Assembly: GCF_042679085.1 (NCBI RefSeq)
Contig: NZ_JBHTLQ010000009.1
Location: 37,315 to 101,314 of the forward strand
Direction: 5' to 3'
Source: Phenylobacterium conjunctum
GTDB taxonomy: Bacteria; Pseudomonadota; Alphaproteobacteria; Caulobacterales; Caulobacteraceae
DNA: 64,000 nucleotides
A program made the position numbers and the translations under genes. Positions 43,241 through 51,961 of the stretch are shown here, one piece after another. How positions within the stretch are numbered: position 1 is the first letter of the stretch; each line of letters begins with the position of its first letter. The notes below the pieces were generated by a model that saw only the letters and a list, made by a program, of their open reading frames with translations, was not told the DNA's origin and made no database searches.

Positions 43241-44656
43241 TCAGGTCCCGGCCAGGCGACTGCGCGTGCGTCCGTAGGCCAGGTAGACGATCAGGCCGAC
43301 GCCGTTCCAGACGAAGAACAGCACCTGGGTCACCGCCGCGAGGCTGGTGAACAGGTAGACGCAGCCCAGCACCGCCAGCGGCCCGACCAGGAACCACAGC
43401 GGCGTCTTGAACGGGCGCTCCAGGTCCTTGCGCTGCACCCGCAGCACCATCATGGCGATGGCCGTGGCGATGAAGGCCGCCAGCGTCCCGGCGTTGGCCA
43501 CCTCGGCGATGAACTTCAGCGGCAGGAAACCGGCCATGGCCGCGGCGCAGACCCCGGTCAGGATGGTCACGGCGGCCGGCACGCCCCGGCTGTTCACCGC
43601 CGACAGGCTCTTGGGCAAGAGGCCGTCACGGGACATGGCGAAGAACACCCGGCTCTGGCCGAACATGAAGGCCATGATGACGGTGGGCAGGGCGATGACC
43701 GCGGCGGCGGCGATCAGCACCGCGGCCATGGAATGACCGTGCTCGCGCAGGATGAAGGCCAGGGGCTCGCCGGACTTGGCGAAGACCTCGAAGGGCGAAG
43801 CGCCCAGGGCCGCGGCGGCCACCACCATGTAGATGGCGGCGCAGACCAGCATCGAGCCGACGATGCCGATGGTCAGGTCGCGCGACGGGTTCTTGGCCTC
43901 TTCCGCCGCCGTGGAGATCGCATCGAACCCGTAGAAGGCGAAGAAGATCACCGCCGCCGCCGCCATGACGCCGCGCTTGACCCCGTCGGCGTCCACATGG
44001 GCGTTGAAGCCATAGGGCATGAAGGGCTGGAAGTGCCCGGCGTTGAACTCCGGGAGGGCCAGGATGACGAAGGCCGCCAGGGCGATGACCTTGAAGATCA
44101 CCAGGTAGAAGTTGATGGTCGCGCTCTCCCGCGTGCCCACCAGCAACAGGCCGGTGACCGCCAGGGTGATGACCACCGCCGGCAGGTTTACGAGGCCGGG
44201 AACATCCCCCCAAGGGCCGGCGGCCAGCGCGGCGGGCAGGCCCCAGCCGTGGCTGACCAGGAAGCCCTGGGCATAGCCGGACCAGCCGACCGCCACGGTG
44301 GAGCAGACCACGGTGTATTCCAGGATCAGGCTCCAGCCGATGATCCAGCCCACCAGCTCGCCCATGCCAGCGTAGGAATAGGTGTAGGCCGAGCCCGCCT
44401 GGGGCATCAGGGTGGCCATCTCGGCGTAGCAGAGCGCGGCGAAGGCGCAGACCGCGCCGGCGACGGCGAAGGACAGGATCACCGCCGGACCCGCCTGGCC
44501 CGCGCCGACCCCGATCAGGGTGTAGATGCCGGTGCCGATGATCGCGCCCACGCCCAGGGCCGTCAGGTGCGGCCAGGACAGGGTCGCCTTCAGGCGATGC
44601 TCGCCCTCGTGGTGATGCGGCGCAGAGATCGGCTTGCGCCGGGTGATGAAGCTCAT
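43241..44656 (-). CDS. APC-family amino acid permease (cationic amino acid transporter-like)
   Basis: The 471-residue protein (ATG 44656, MSFITRRKPISAPH) has twelve membrane helices and the APC substrate motif ALGVGAIIGTGIYTLIG in helix 1, followed by ALCYAEMATLMPQAGSAYTY. It matches the CAT/YfnA subgroup that moves amino acids or amines into the cell. The frame runs further upstream, but GGGGGGA before 44656 and family alignment favour this ATG. It is downstream of the TetR gene on the same strand (154 bp), so TetR could control it. Confidence 0.9.
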   Translation of the reverse strand: MSFITRRKPISAPHHHEGEHRLKATLSWPHLTALGVGAIIGTGIYTLIGVGAGQAGPAVILSFAVAGAVCAFAALCYAEMATLMPQAGSAYTYSYAGMGELVGWIIGWSLILEYTVVCSTVAVGWSGYAQGFLVSHGWGLPAALAAGPWGDVPGLVNLPAVVITLAVTGLLLVGTRESATINFYLVIFKVIALAAFVILALPEFNAGHFQPFMPYGFNAHVDADGVKRGVMAAAAVIFFAFYGFDAISTAAEEAKNPSRDLTIGIVGSMLVCAAIYMVVAAAALGASPFEVFAKSGEPLAFILREHGHSMAAVLIAAAAVIALPTVIMAFMFGQSRVFFAMSRDGLLPKSLSAVNSRGVPAAVTILTGVCAAAMAGFLPLKFIAEVANAGTLAAFIATAIAMMVLRVQRKDLERPFKTPLWFLVGPLAVLGCVYLFTSLAAVTQVLFFVWNGVGLIVYLAYGRTRSRLAGT

Positions 44657-44810
44657 CGGGATCGTCCCCCCAACTCCCAGACAGGGGCGGAGCATGAGCA
44701 GCGTTTCACGCCGCGGGCAAGGGGCCGATGCGAAAGGAACGCCCACCGAAACCGCCGGGCGGGGGCGCAAAACTTCTGTCTGGAGCCTAGGAGAGCGGAA
44801 ATTCTCCCGC

Positions 44811-45443
44811 CTATTCCGGCCACAGCTCCTGGACGTCGCCCTTGCGGTTCAGGACCCGGACGGCGCGTTTGACCACGGTCAGCAGGCGGTCGCGGCGGGC
44901 GGCCTCGTCATACATCAGCGCCCCCTTGGCCAGGCCCTCCAGCAGGAAGCGGCCAAGGTCGCGGCTGGTCTGGAAGCGGGGGTCGGCGCCGGCCTGGGCC
45001 AGGGCCAGGAAACGGTCGCCCACCTGCAGACGGTCGAAGGCGGCCTGGGCGCCGGCCAGGCGCTCGCGCAGCATCTGGTCGGTGCGCGCGGCGGCCTCCA
45101 GCTCGGCGAAGGCCACGAAGGGGATTTCGTGCAGCAGCGACCAGTAGGCGTCGATGGCGTGTTCGGCGGCGTCGACGCCGGGGCCGGGCGGGCTGGCGGC
45201 CTGCTCGAACAGGCGGGCGCGCTCGACCTCGATATAGGCCACCGCGGCCTCGACCAGCTCTTCACGACTCGCGAAATGGTAGAGCATCGCGCCGCGCGTC
45301 AGGTTCGCGGCGTCCGCGATCATGGCGTTGGTGGCGGCGTGGTAGCCGACCTCGGCGAACAGCCGCATGGCGGCGTCAAGAATACGCGCGCGAGTTCGCC
45401 GAGACTTCGGCGTCTCCTTCGCAGGATAGGTACGGGCGTCCAT
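44811..45443 (-). CDS. TetR-family transcriptional regulator
   Basis: The 210-residue protein has an N-terminal TetR helix-turn-helix (RILDAAMRLFAEVGYHAATN then MIADAANLTRGAMLYHFASRE) and a helical C-terminal ligand domain with no assigned inducer. It has a normal length and ATG start. Its own upstream gap holds a TTACGTAA palindrome (45456-45463), a possible operator. Neighbours are the amino-acid permease gene downstream and the divergent LpxH-like gene. Confidence 0.9.
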   Translation of the reverse strand: MDARTYPAKETPKSRRTRARILDAAMRLFAEVGYHAATNAMIADAANLTRGAMLYHFASREELVEAAVAYIEVERARLFEQAASPPGPGVDAAEHAIDAYWSLLHEIPFVAFAELEAAARTDQMLRERLAGAQAAFDRLQVGDRFLALAQAGADPRFQTSRDLGRFLLEGLAKGALMYDEAARRDRLLTVVKRAVRVLNRKGDVQELWPE

Positions 45444-45455
45444 AGGGACCTGATG

Positions 45456-45463
45456 TTACGTAA
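45456..45463. promoter_or_regulatory. TTACGTAA palindrome upstream of the TetR gene
   Basis: A perfect 8-bp palindrome 13 bp upstream of the TetR start, inside the divergent gap with the LpxH-like gene. A second small dyad, CCTTA-5-TAAGG, lies at 45492-45506. Both are weak because short palindromes occur by chance. Confidence 0.35.
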
Positions 45464-45577
45464 GGCTCGGGGAGGATGAGCCTGGGCAAATCCTTACTCC
45501 CTAAGGTGGCGACGCAAAAGGGCCTGCGACGATTTCACGAGACTGACATGCAAACAGCCTAACCGGCGGGCAGACAG

Positions 45578-46420
45578 ATGCGCGCCAGGGAGGCCAACTT
45601 GGGCGAGGTCGCGTTACGCCGTTATCGGACGGTGTTCATTTCCGATGTTCACCTGGGCACCAAGGGCTGCCAGGCCGAGCTGTTGCTCGATTTCATCCGG
45701 CATGTGGAGTGCGACACGCTCTACCTGGTGGGCGATATCATCGACGGTTGGAAGCTGCGCAACGGCTGGTACTGGCCCCAGGCCCACAACGATGTCGTGC
45801 AGAAGATCCTGCGTCTGGCGCGCAAGGGCGTGAACGTCATCTATGTCCCCGGCAACCACGACGAGATGGTCCGCGACTTCTGCGGGGTCCATTTCGGGGG
45901 CGTGGTGGTGGCCCGCGACGCGGTGCACGAGGCCGCGGACGGCAAGCGCTATCTGGTGGTGCACGGCGACGAGTTCGACGGGGTGGTGCAGCACGCCAAG
46001 TGGCTGGCCCTGCTGGGCGACTACGCCTACCGGGCGCTGATCAGCGCCAACACCTTGTTCAACCGCGCCCGGCGCAGGCTGGGCTTCGGCTATTGGAGCC
46101 TCTCGGCCTTCCTGAAGACGCGGGTGAAGAACGCCCTCCAGTTCATCGAGAACTTCGAGGCCGCTGTCGCCGATGAGGCCCGGCGCCGGGGCGTGGACGG
46201 GGTGATCTGCGGCCACATCCACAAGGCCGAGATCCGCGACATCGACGGGACCGCCTACATCAACGACGGCGACTGGGTGGAAAGCTGCACCGCCCTGGTG
46301 GAACATGCGGACGGCCGGTTCGAGATCCTGGAATGGGCCAAGATCCGCTCCTGGTCGGCGATCGACCGCGCCATGAAATCCAGCCCCGCGGCTACGGACC
46401 TCGAGCCTGTAGCTGCGTGA
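45578..46420 (+). CDS. LpxH-like metallophosphoesterase (COG2908)
   Basis: The 280-residue protein has the full calcineurin-like metal set: DVHLGTKG, GDIIDGW, GNHDE, HGDEFD and CGHIHKAE. It belongs to the UDP-2,3-diacylglucosamine diphosphatase-like group. As I recall, Caulobacter uses LpxI for that lipid A step, so this protein may serve another envelope role; its neighbour encodes a GT4 glycosyltransferase, a pairing common in alphaproteobacteria. Start: the ATG at 45578 has no ribosome site, while an in-frame TTG at 45599 has GGGAGG five bases upstream; the true start may be the latter. Confidence 0.88.
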   Translation: MRAREANLGEVALRRYRTVFISDVHLGTKGCQAELLLDFIRHVECDTLYLVGDIIDGWKLRNGWYWPQAHNDVVQKILRLARKGVNVIYVPGNHDEMVRDFCGVHFGGVVVARDAVHEAADGKRYLVVHGDEFDGVVQHAKWLALLGDYAYRALISANTLFNRARRRLGFGYWSLSAFLKTRVKNALQFIENFEAAVADEARRRGVDGVICGHIHKAEIRDIDGTAYINDGDWVESCTALVEHADGRFEILEWAKIRSWSAIDRAMKSSPAATDLEPVAA

Positions 46421-46462
46421 AGTTGTTGACACTGCTCGCGCATTGACGGCAGGCTTACTGTC

Positions 46463-47866
46463 ATGACCCTGCCGCCTTCGAAGTACGTCTCGTCCCTGCG
46501 TGACCGCCAGAAGGCGGAGACCCACGACCAGATCCTGCACGCCGTCGGGCGCAAGCTGGAGTCCGGCGGTTTCGAGGAGATCTCGTTCGCCGAGATCGCC
46601 GAGGAGGCCGGTGTGGGCGAGCGGACAGTCTATCGCCACTTCCCGACTCGTGAAGCCCTGATGGGCGCCTTCTGGGCCTGGCTGCAGACCCAGGCCGTGG
46701 CCCCGACCCGGCCCGCCAAGGCCCGGGTCCGCGACGCGGTGCGCGCCGCCCACGACGGCCAGAAGCCGATGCGCATCCTGGTGGCCACCGACGCCTGGGA
46801 GCCCCAGGTCAACGGCGTGGTCCGCACCCTGACCCGGGTGATCGCCGAAATGCGGGCCATGGGCCACACGGTCGAGGTGATCAGCCCCGACCAGTTCAAG
46901 ACCTTCCCCTTGCCGACCTACAGCGAGATCAAGGTGGCCGTCGGCGCCTATGAGCCGGTGCAGGAGCGGTTCAAGGCCTTTGAGCCCGAGGCCATCCACA
47001 TCGCCACCGAAGGCCCGATCGGCCTGGCCGCGCGGCGCATCTGCGTGGAATGGAAGCTGCCCTTCACCACCAGCTACCACACCCGTTTCCCGGAATATGT
47101 CTCGGCCCGCCTGCCCCTGCCGCTGGCCGCCGGCTACGCCTATATGCGCTGGTTCCACAAGCCGTCCGGGCGGCTGATGGTGGCCACGCCGACCATGCGC
47201 GACGAGCTGTCCCAGCACGGCTTCCGCAACATCACCGCCTGGTCGCGCGGCGTGGACACCGAGCAGTTCCACCCCAAACGGGACGACGAGCCGGATGTGT
47301 TCGCCGATCTGCCGCGGCCCATCTTCCTGTCCGTGGGCCGGGTGGCGGTGGAAAAGAACATCGAGGCCTTCCTCGGCCTCGACCTGCCCGGCTCCAAGGT
47401 GGTGGTCGGCGACGGCCCCCAGAAGGAGGAGCTCGAGGCCAAGTACCCGGAGGTGCGCTTCACCGGGGCCAGGTTCGGCGATGAGCTGGCGGCGCACTTC
47501 GCCTGCGCCGACGTCTTCGTCTTCCCCTCGCTCACCGACACCTTCGGCCTGGTGATTCTGGAGGCCATGGCGGCGGGCACGCCGGTGGCGGCCTATCCGG
47601 CGCCGGGTCCCATCGACATCATTCCGAACTCCGGCGCCGGCGTGCTGGCGTCCAGCGCCACCGAGGGCCTGCGCGAGGCCTGCCTTGAGGCCCTGAAGCT
47701 GGACCGCAAGCGGGTGCGCCAGTTCGCCGAGGGCTTCTCCTGGCGCGCCTGCGCCGAGGACTTCGTGCGCAACCTGCAGCCCTATCCGGAGCCGGAGAAG
47801 ACCCGCTTCTGGCGCAAGCTTCGCCGTCTGGCCCGCGTGCGCCGGCGTCGTCCCGAAGCGGCCTAG
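46463..47866 (+). CDS. Chimera: TetR DNA-binding domain fused in frame to a GT4 glycosyltransferase
   Basis: Residues 1-102 are a TetR-type N-terminal domain (HDQILHAVGRKLESGGFEEI, then AEIAEEAGVGERTVYRHFPTRE); from Met103 (position 46769, MRILVATDAWEPQVNGVVRT) the sequence is a complete ~365-residue GT4/GT-B glycosyltransferase with GGVR-type nucleotide-sugar elements FLSVGRVAVEKNIE and the EX7E region FPSLTDTFGLVILEAMAAG. No stop or frame change separates them. The usual TetR ligand domain is missing. Met103 has no clear ribosome site, so either the fusion protein is made or translation starts internally. The LpxH-like gene lies 42 bp upstream on the same strand. Confidence 0.88.
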   Translation: MTLPPSKYVSSLRDRQKAETHDQILHAVGRKLESGGFEEISFAEIAEEAGVGERTVYRHFPTREALMGAFWAWLQTQAVAPTRPAKARVRDAVRAAHDGQKPMRILVATDAWEPQVNGVVRTLTRVIAEMRAMGHTVEVISPDQFKTFPLPTYSEIKVAVGAYEPVQERFKAFEPEAIHIATEGPIGLAARRICVEWKLPFTTSYHTRFPEYVSARLPLPLAAGYAYMRWFHKPSGRLMVATPTMRDELSQHGFRNITAWSRGVDTEQFHPKRDDEPDVFADLPRPIFLSVGRVAVEKNIEAFLGLDLPGSKVVVGDGPQKEELEAKYPEVRFTGARFGDELAAHFACADVFVFPSLTDTFGLVILEAMAAGTPVAAYPAPGPIDIIPNSGAGVLASSATEGLREACLEALKLDRKRVRQFAEGFSWRACAEDFVRNLQPYPEPEKTRFWRKLRRLARVRRRRPEAA

Positions 47867-47899
47867 AAAGGAATCGCGCGGCGCCCCAGCCTCGGGGCC

Positions 47900-48457
47900 A
47901 TGCGCATCCTCGCCATCTCCGGCAGCCTGAGGGCCGCCTCCAGCAATTCGCGCCTGATCGAGGCCCTGCCCCGGCTCGCGCCCGCTGGCGTCGAGGTGGT
48001 GATCTGGCGCGGGCTTGAGGGCCTACCCTATTTCAACCCGGACCTGGACGTGGATCCGCCCCCCGCGCCGGTGGCCGAGCTGCGCCGCCAGATCGGCCTG
48101 GCCCAGGGCCTGGTGATCTGTTCGCCGGAGTACGCCCACGGGGTGTCGGGCGCGATGAAGAACGCCCTGGACTGGCTGGTCTCCAGCCTGGAGTTCCCGG
48201 CCATCCCCCTGGCCCTGATCAACGCCGCGCCCCGCGCGGTGCACGCCATCGCCCACCTGCGCGAGACCCTGGCCACCATGTCCGCCGCCTTCGTCGAGGA
48301 GGCCTGCGTGACCGTGCCGCTGCAGGGACGGGACCTGACCGCCGCCGACATCCCCGGCGCGCCGGGGATCGGCGACCTGCTCACCGACGCCATGGCCAGG
48401 TTCTGTAAGGCCCTGCCGGCCTTGCAGGCCGAGAGACTGTTCGGAAACGGGGCCTGA
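47900..48457 (+). CDS. NAD(P)H-dependent FMN reductase family protein
   Basis: The 185-residue flavodoxin-like protein has the FMN loop ISGSLRAASSNSRL and the family motif SPEYAHGVSGAMKNALDWLV. It should reduce quinones, azo dyes or chromate using NAD(P)H, through bound FMN. It starts 33 bases after the glycosyltransferase stop and may be co-transcribed. It is a different subtype from the reductase at 33311-33898. Confidence 0.9.
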   Translation: MRILAISGSLRAASSNSRLIEALPRLAPAGVEVVIWRGLEGLPYFNPDLDVDPPPAPVAELRRQIGLAQGLVICSPEYAHGVSGAMKNALDWLVSSLEFPAIPLALINAAPRAVHAIAHLRETLATMSAAFVEEACVTVPLQGRDLTAADIPGAPGIGDLLTDAMARFCKALPALQAERLFGNGA

Positions 48458-48540
48458 AAACGGAAATCGCCGCGGCCCCTAAGGACCGCGGCGCTCTCCT
48501 CGGACGCTGGGTGTGGGTCCAGCGAACCTTTGTGTCTGGC

Positions 48541-49593
48541 TTAGGCCGCGGGACGCGCCATCGGCGACAGCTTTTGAGCCGCCTGCTTCTGGGCGTCGTG
48601 CTGGCCGGCCGGCAGCGGGATCAGGCCCCGCGACTGCAGGTAGCCGCCACGACCCGTCGCCGCGTCGGAGACGAACTCGTTGACGAATTCCTGCAGGCCC
48701 TGGGTCACCCCGATATTGGCCTTCTTCACGTAGATGTAGAGCGAACGCGCCAGCGGATAGGAGCCGTCGGCGATGGTGTTCGGCGAGGGCTTCACGCCGT
48801 TCACCGAAGCGCCCTTGATCTTGTCCATGTTCTCTTCGAGGTAGGACCAGCCGAAGACGCCGAGCGAGCCCGGGGTCTTGGTCAGGGTGCCGACGATGGC
48901 GTTGTCGTTTTCGCCGGCGTCCACCCAGCCGTCCTTGCGGAGCGGGTCGACCAGTTCCTTGAACTTCTTCTCGTTGTCCGAGCGGATCGCGTCGGCGGTC
49001 GGGAACTTGCGCGCGCCGGCCTCGATGGCCAGTTCGACGAAGGCGTCACGGGTGCCGGACGACGGCGGCGGGCCGTAGACCAGGATGTTGTTGCCCGGCA
49101 GACCGGCGCCGACTTCGTCCCACGACTTGTAGGGGTTCGGGACGAACTGGCCGAAGCGCAGGACCTTGGCCGCCAGGCCCAGGTACAGCTGCTCGGTCTT
49201 GAAGGCGTAGTCCGCGCCGTCCTTGTCAGTGGCGATCACGATGCCGTCGAAGCCGATCTTGATCTGGACGATGTCCTTCACGCCCTTGGCGGCGCACTGG
49301 TCGAACTCGGACTTCTTCATCGGACGCGAGGCGTTGGCGATGTCCGGGAAGGCGTCGCCGGTGCCCGAGCAGAACAGCTTGATGCCGCCGCCGGTGCCGA
49401 GGCTTTCGACCTTCGGAGCCTTCTTGCCGGTCTTCTTGGCGTAGTTCTCGGCCACGCGGGTGGCGAAGGGGAACACCGTCGAGGAGCCGGCGGCCCAGAC
49501 GTAGTCGCGGGCGGCCCAGGCGTCGGTGCCGGCGCCCATCAGGGCGGCGGCGGCCACACAGCCGAGCAGCGCCTTGGTTTGCTTGGTCTTCAT
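48541..49593 (-). CDS. PstS-type phosphate-binding periplasmic protein
   Basis: The 350-residue protein has a signal peptide (ending AGTDAWA) and the PBP-like-2 fold of PstS: AAGSSTVFPF near the N-terminus binds the phosphate by its Ser/Thr residues, followed by YGPPPSSGTRDAFVE, the hinge-region phosphate contacts. It delivers phosphate to an ABC transporter or to the porin route. It follows the phosphate porin gene by 26 bp on the same strand, so both share the Pho-box promoter. No pstCAB genes are present in the window. Confidence 0.93.
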   Translation of the reverse strand: MKTKQTKALLGCVAAAALMGAGTDAWAARDYVWAAGSSTVFPFATRVAENYAKKTGKKAPKVESLGTGGGIKLFCSGTGDAFPDIANASRPMKKSEFDQCAAKGVKDIVQIKIGFDGIVIATDKDGADYAFKTEQLYLGLAAKVLRFGQFVPNPYKSWDEVGAGLPGNNILVYGPPPSSGTRDAFVELAIEAGARKFPTADAIRSDNEKKFKELVDPLRKDGWVDAGENDNAIVGTLTKTPGSLGVFGWSYLEENMDKIKGASVNGVKPSPNTIADGSYPLARSLYIYVKKANIGVTQGLQEFVNEFVSDAATGRGGYLQSRGLIPLPAGQHDAQKQAAQKLSPMARPAA

Positions 49594-49619
49594 GACAAAT
49601 TTCTCCTGATCGCCCGGAC

Positions 49620-50891
49620 TTAGAAGTCCAGCTGGGCGCGCATCTGGAACTGGTTGATCTTCACGTCGCGGCCGGGGCCGGGATTGTCGATGTCAGCGCT
49701 GGTGTAGTTGGCCTGCAGGCGGACATAGGCGGTCGGGTAGTAGTTGGCGCCCAGGGTCCAGCCCTTGTACTTGCCGGCGTCCTGCGACAGCGTCTTGCCG
49801 GCCGCGGTGGTGGCGGTCGAGTAGGCGTCGGTCAGGTCGGCGTAGTCGTAGCGGGCCAGCAGTTCCACGCCGCCCAGGCCACCGGCCGTGATCGGGTCGA
49901 TGATCTTCGGACGACCGAATTCACCCTTGGCCGCGTCGTAGTTGCGGCTTTCGCCGGTCGGCCAGAAGCTGACGAAGGCGTAGCCCACCTTGACGTCCGG
50001 ATCGCCGCCCGCGGCGACGGTCTTGAGGCGGTTCACCTTGATGTCGGCGTACTCGCCCTGCACCGAGAAGTTATTGTGAACCCAGGCGCCTTCGACGCCG
50101 TAGGTCACGTCCGTGTCGCCGATGGCGCCGGTGGTGTAGTAGCGGCCCGAGTCGCCATAGCCGGTGCTCGGACGGCCGGCGAAGCTGAAGCCGCTTTCGT
50201 CACCGTGGTTGCGGTAGCGGGCGAAGGCGCCGAGGTGGACCTTGTCCATGTCGGTGAGGATCGGGGCGTAGGAGCCGCGAACCGTGTAGCCGATCCGCTC
50301 CTTGGAGCCCGGATTGGCGCCGGCGGTGTTGTTCACGTCACCCGAATTCAGCGAGTTGCCCTGGATGGCGCCCGTGAGGGTCCAGTTCAGGCCGTTCGCC
50401 TTGGCGACGACCGAGGCCAGGTAGCTGTCCGGACCCATGTCGCCGTACGGACCGCGGTCCATGAAGCTCAGGAAGCGGGTGGAGGTCAGGTTCTCAAGGC
50501 CGGCGGCCTTGATGTTGCCGACCATGATCGAGGTCCACTCGTTCGGCTTGAACTCGATGACCACGTCGTCCCACGACCAGGCCCCGCCGTTCACAGCGCC
50601 GCCTTCGGCCTTGTAGGCGATGTAGTTGTTCAGCTTGCCTTCGACGCCCAGGAACGCCTGGCGGCCGCGGATGTTGGAGGTCTGATAGTCGGCCAGCGGC
50701 GCGACCCGGTCGACGTCCTGGAACACGTAGTCGATCAGCAGACGGCCACGGACCTTGAACTGCACATCGTCATTGGTCCATTGCGGCGCGCCCTTCCAGG
50801 CCACCGTCGTGTCCTGGGCGCTGGCGGCGGTGGCCGCGAGCGCGGACACGCAAAGCGCCGCCCCGGCGCAAAGCGCGGTCTTGATATTCAT
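49620..50891 (-). CDS. OprO/OprP-family phosphate/polyphosphate-selective porin
   Basis: The 423-residue outer-membrane protein has a signal peptide (ending TAASAQ) and the beta-barrel pattern of alternating aromatic/hydrophobic strands, closing with NQFQMRAQLDF, a C-terminal Phe as in outer-membrane barrels. The N-terminal FKVRGRLLIDYVFQDVD and later EWTSIMVGNIKAAGLENLTS segments match Porin_O_P. It lets phosphate or polyphosphate enter the periplasm. The promoter region upstream contains phased Pho boxes, so it is probably PhoB-induced, together with the PstS-type gene that follows. Confidence 0.92.
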   Translation of the reverse strand: MNIKTALCAGAALCVSALAATAASAQDTTVAWKGAPQWTNDDVQFKVRGRLLIDYVFQDVDRVAPLADYQTSNIRGRQAFLGVEGKLNNYIAYKAEGGAVNGGAWSWDDVVIEFKPNEWTSIMVGNIKAAGLENLTSTRFLSFMDRGPYGDMGPDSYLASVVAKANGLNWTLTGAIQGNSLNSGDVNNTAGANPGSKERIGYTVRGSYAPILTDMDKVHLGAFARYRNHGDESGFSFAGRPSTGYGDSGRYYTTGAIGDTDVTYGVEGAWVHNNFSVQGEYADIKVNRLKTVAAGGDPDVKVGYAFVSFWPTGESRNYDAAKGEFGRPKIIDPITAGGLGGVELLARYDYADLTDAYSTATTAAGKTLSQDAGKYKGWTLGANYYPTAYVRLQANYTSADIDNPGPGRDVKINQFQMRAQLDF

Positions 50892-50958
50892 CTGTCAGGA
50901 TCCTTGTTGGCTGTCCCCGTGAGCCTCTTCAGGCTTAGGCGGGGCTTAGCGACGTCCT

Positions 50959-51009
50959 GTGACGCTCCGGACAAACATCCATGACAGTCCGACTGCGGTT
51001 ATGTGACAG
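50959..51009 (-). promoter_or_regulatory. Extended Pho-box array upstream of the porin-pstS operon
   Basis: On the minus strand, CTGTCAC (51009-51003), CTGTCAT (50987-50981) and GCGTCAC (50965-50959) lie exactly 22 bp apart, with degenerate 7-mers CCGCAGT and GTTTGTC in the positions between, i.e. a 7+4 pattern repeated five times. This is the PhoB-binding repeat layout. It lies 68-118 bp upstream of the porin start. Confidence 0.85.
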
Positions 51010-51112
51010 TTTTTCCGCACAAGGACGGACAGCCTGGGCGCAAAGGCGCACAGGTTGCCATTTTTCATATAAAAATCAGAAAGTTGGCCAATCAAGGCCA
51101 GCGACCGGGCGA

Positions 51113-51129
51113 CCACGGCCTAGCCGTGG
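51113..51129 (-). terminator. Hairpin after phnE
   Basis: CCACGGC, loop CTA, GCCGTGG: a 7-bp perfect stem within 40 bp of the phnE stop. On the minus strand a T-rich stretch (51080-51060) follows after about 35 bases, so termination here is only likely. Confidence 0.45.
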
Positions 51130-51151
51130 CGCCGCGGTCACACCCGCCGGC

Positions 51152-51961
51152 TCAGAGCAGGCGGGCGCGGATGGTCTGGCTGAGCAGGTCGATCAGGGTG
51201 ACGGCGACCACGATGACGATGGCGATGGCCGAGACCTGGGCGTAGGCGAAGCTGTTGAGGCTTTCGAACAGGGTCTGGCCGATACCGCCCGCCCCGATCA
51301 GGCCGAGCACCGTGGCCGAACGCGAGTTCGATTCAAAGCGGTAGAGCGCATACGAGCTCCACAGCGGCGCGACCTGGGGAATGACGCCCCAGACCACTTC
51401 CTGCAGCGGGGTCGCCCCGGTGGCGCGGACGCCTTCGACGGGACCGCGGTCGATGGATTCGACGGCTTCCGAGAACAGCTTGGCCAGCACGCCGCCGGTG
51501 TTGAGGGCCAGCGCCATCACGCCGGCGAAGGGGCCCAGGCCCACGGCGACGATGAACAGCATGCCGATCACCAGGTCGGGGACCGAGCGCAGCAGGTTCA
51601 TGAACAGGCGCATCGGCTGCTGCAGCCAGGCTGGCGAGACGTTACGCGCGCAGGCGAGGCCAAAGGGAATGGCCAGCACCACGGCCAGGACAGTGCCCCA
51701 CAGGGCGATCTGCACCGTCAGCCACATCTGGGAGACATAGAGCTTCCACAGGCCGAAGTCGGGCTTGATCAGCTCCTGGCCGAACTGGCGCATGTTCTCG
51801 GAGTTGGTGAACAGCATCGGCAGCCGGCGCATCTCCACCGGACCAAAGGCCACGATCAGCATGATGATGACGCCGCCCCAGACCAGGGCGTCGGGCGCAC
51901 GCTGCATCAGGGTGCGGCTGGGCGGCGGCGGGACCGCCGCGGTGGAGGTCTGCGAGCTCAT
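51152..51961 (-). CDS. phnE: Phosphonate/phosphite ABC transporter permease PhnE
   Basis: The 269-residue inner-membrane protein has about six membrane helices and the ABC-permease EAA-type loop (EGVRATGATPLQEVVWGVIP). It carries the channel for the PhnD-bound substrate. Its ATG overlaps the phnD stop by one base (TGATG). Start at 51961 (MSSQTSTAAVPPPPSRTLMQ); a longer upstream frame only shadows phnD. It completes a phnC-phnD-phnE operon. Confidence 0.93.
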   Translation of the reverse strand: MSSQTSTAAVPPPPSRTLMQRAPDALVWGGVIIMLIVAFGPVEMRRLPMLFTNSENMRQFGQELIKPDFGLWKLYVSQMWLTVQIALWGTVLAVVLAIPFGLACARNVSPAWLQQPMRLFMNLLRSVPDLVIGMLFIVAVGLGPFAGVMALALNTGGVLAKLFSEAVESIDRGPVEGVRATGATPLQEVVWGVIPQVAPLWSSYALYRFESNSRSATVLGLIGAGGIGQTLFESLNSFAYAQVSAIAIVIVVAVTLIDLLSQTIRARLL

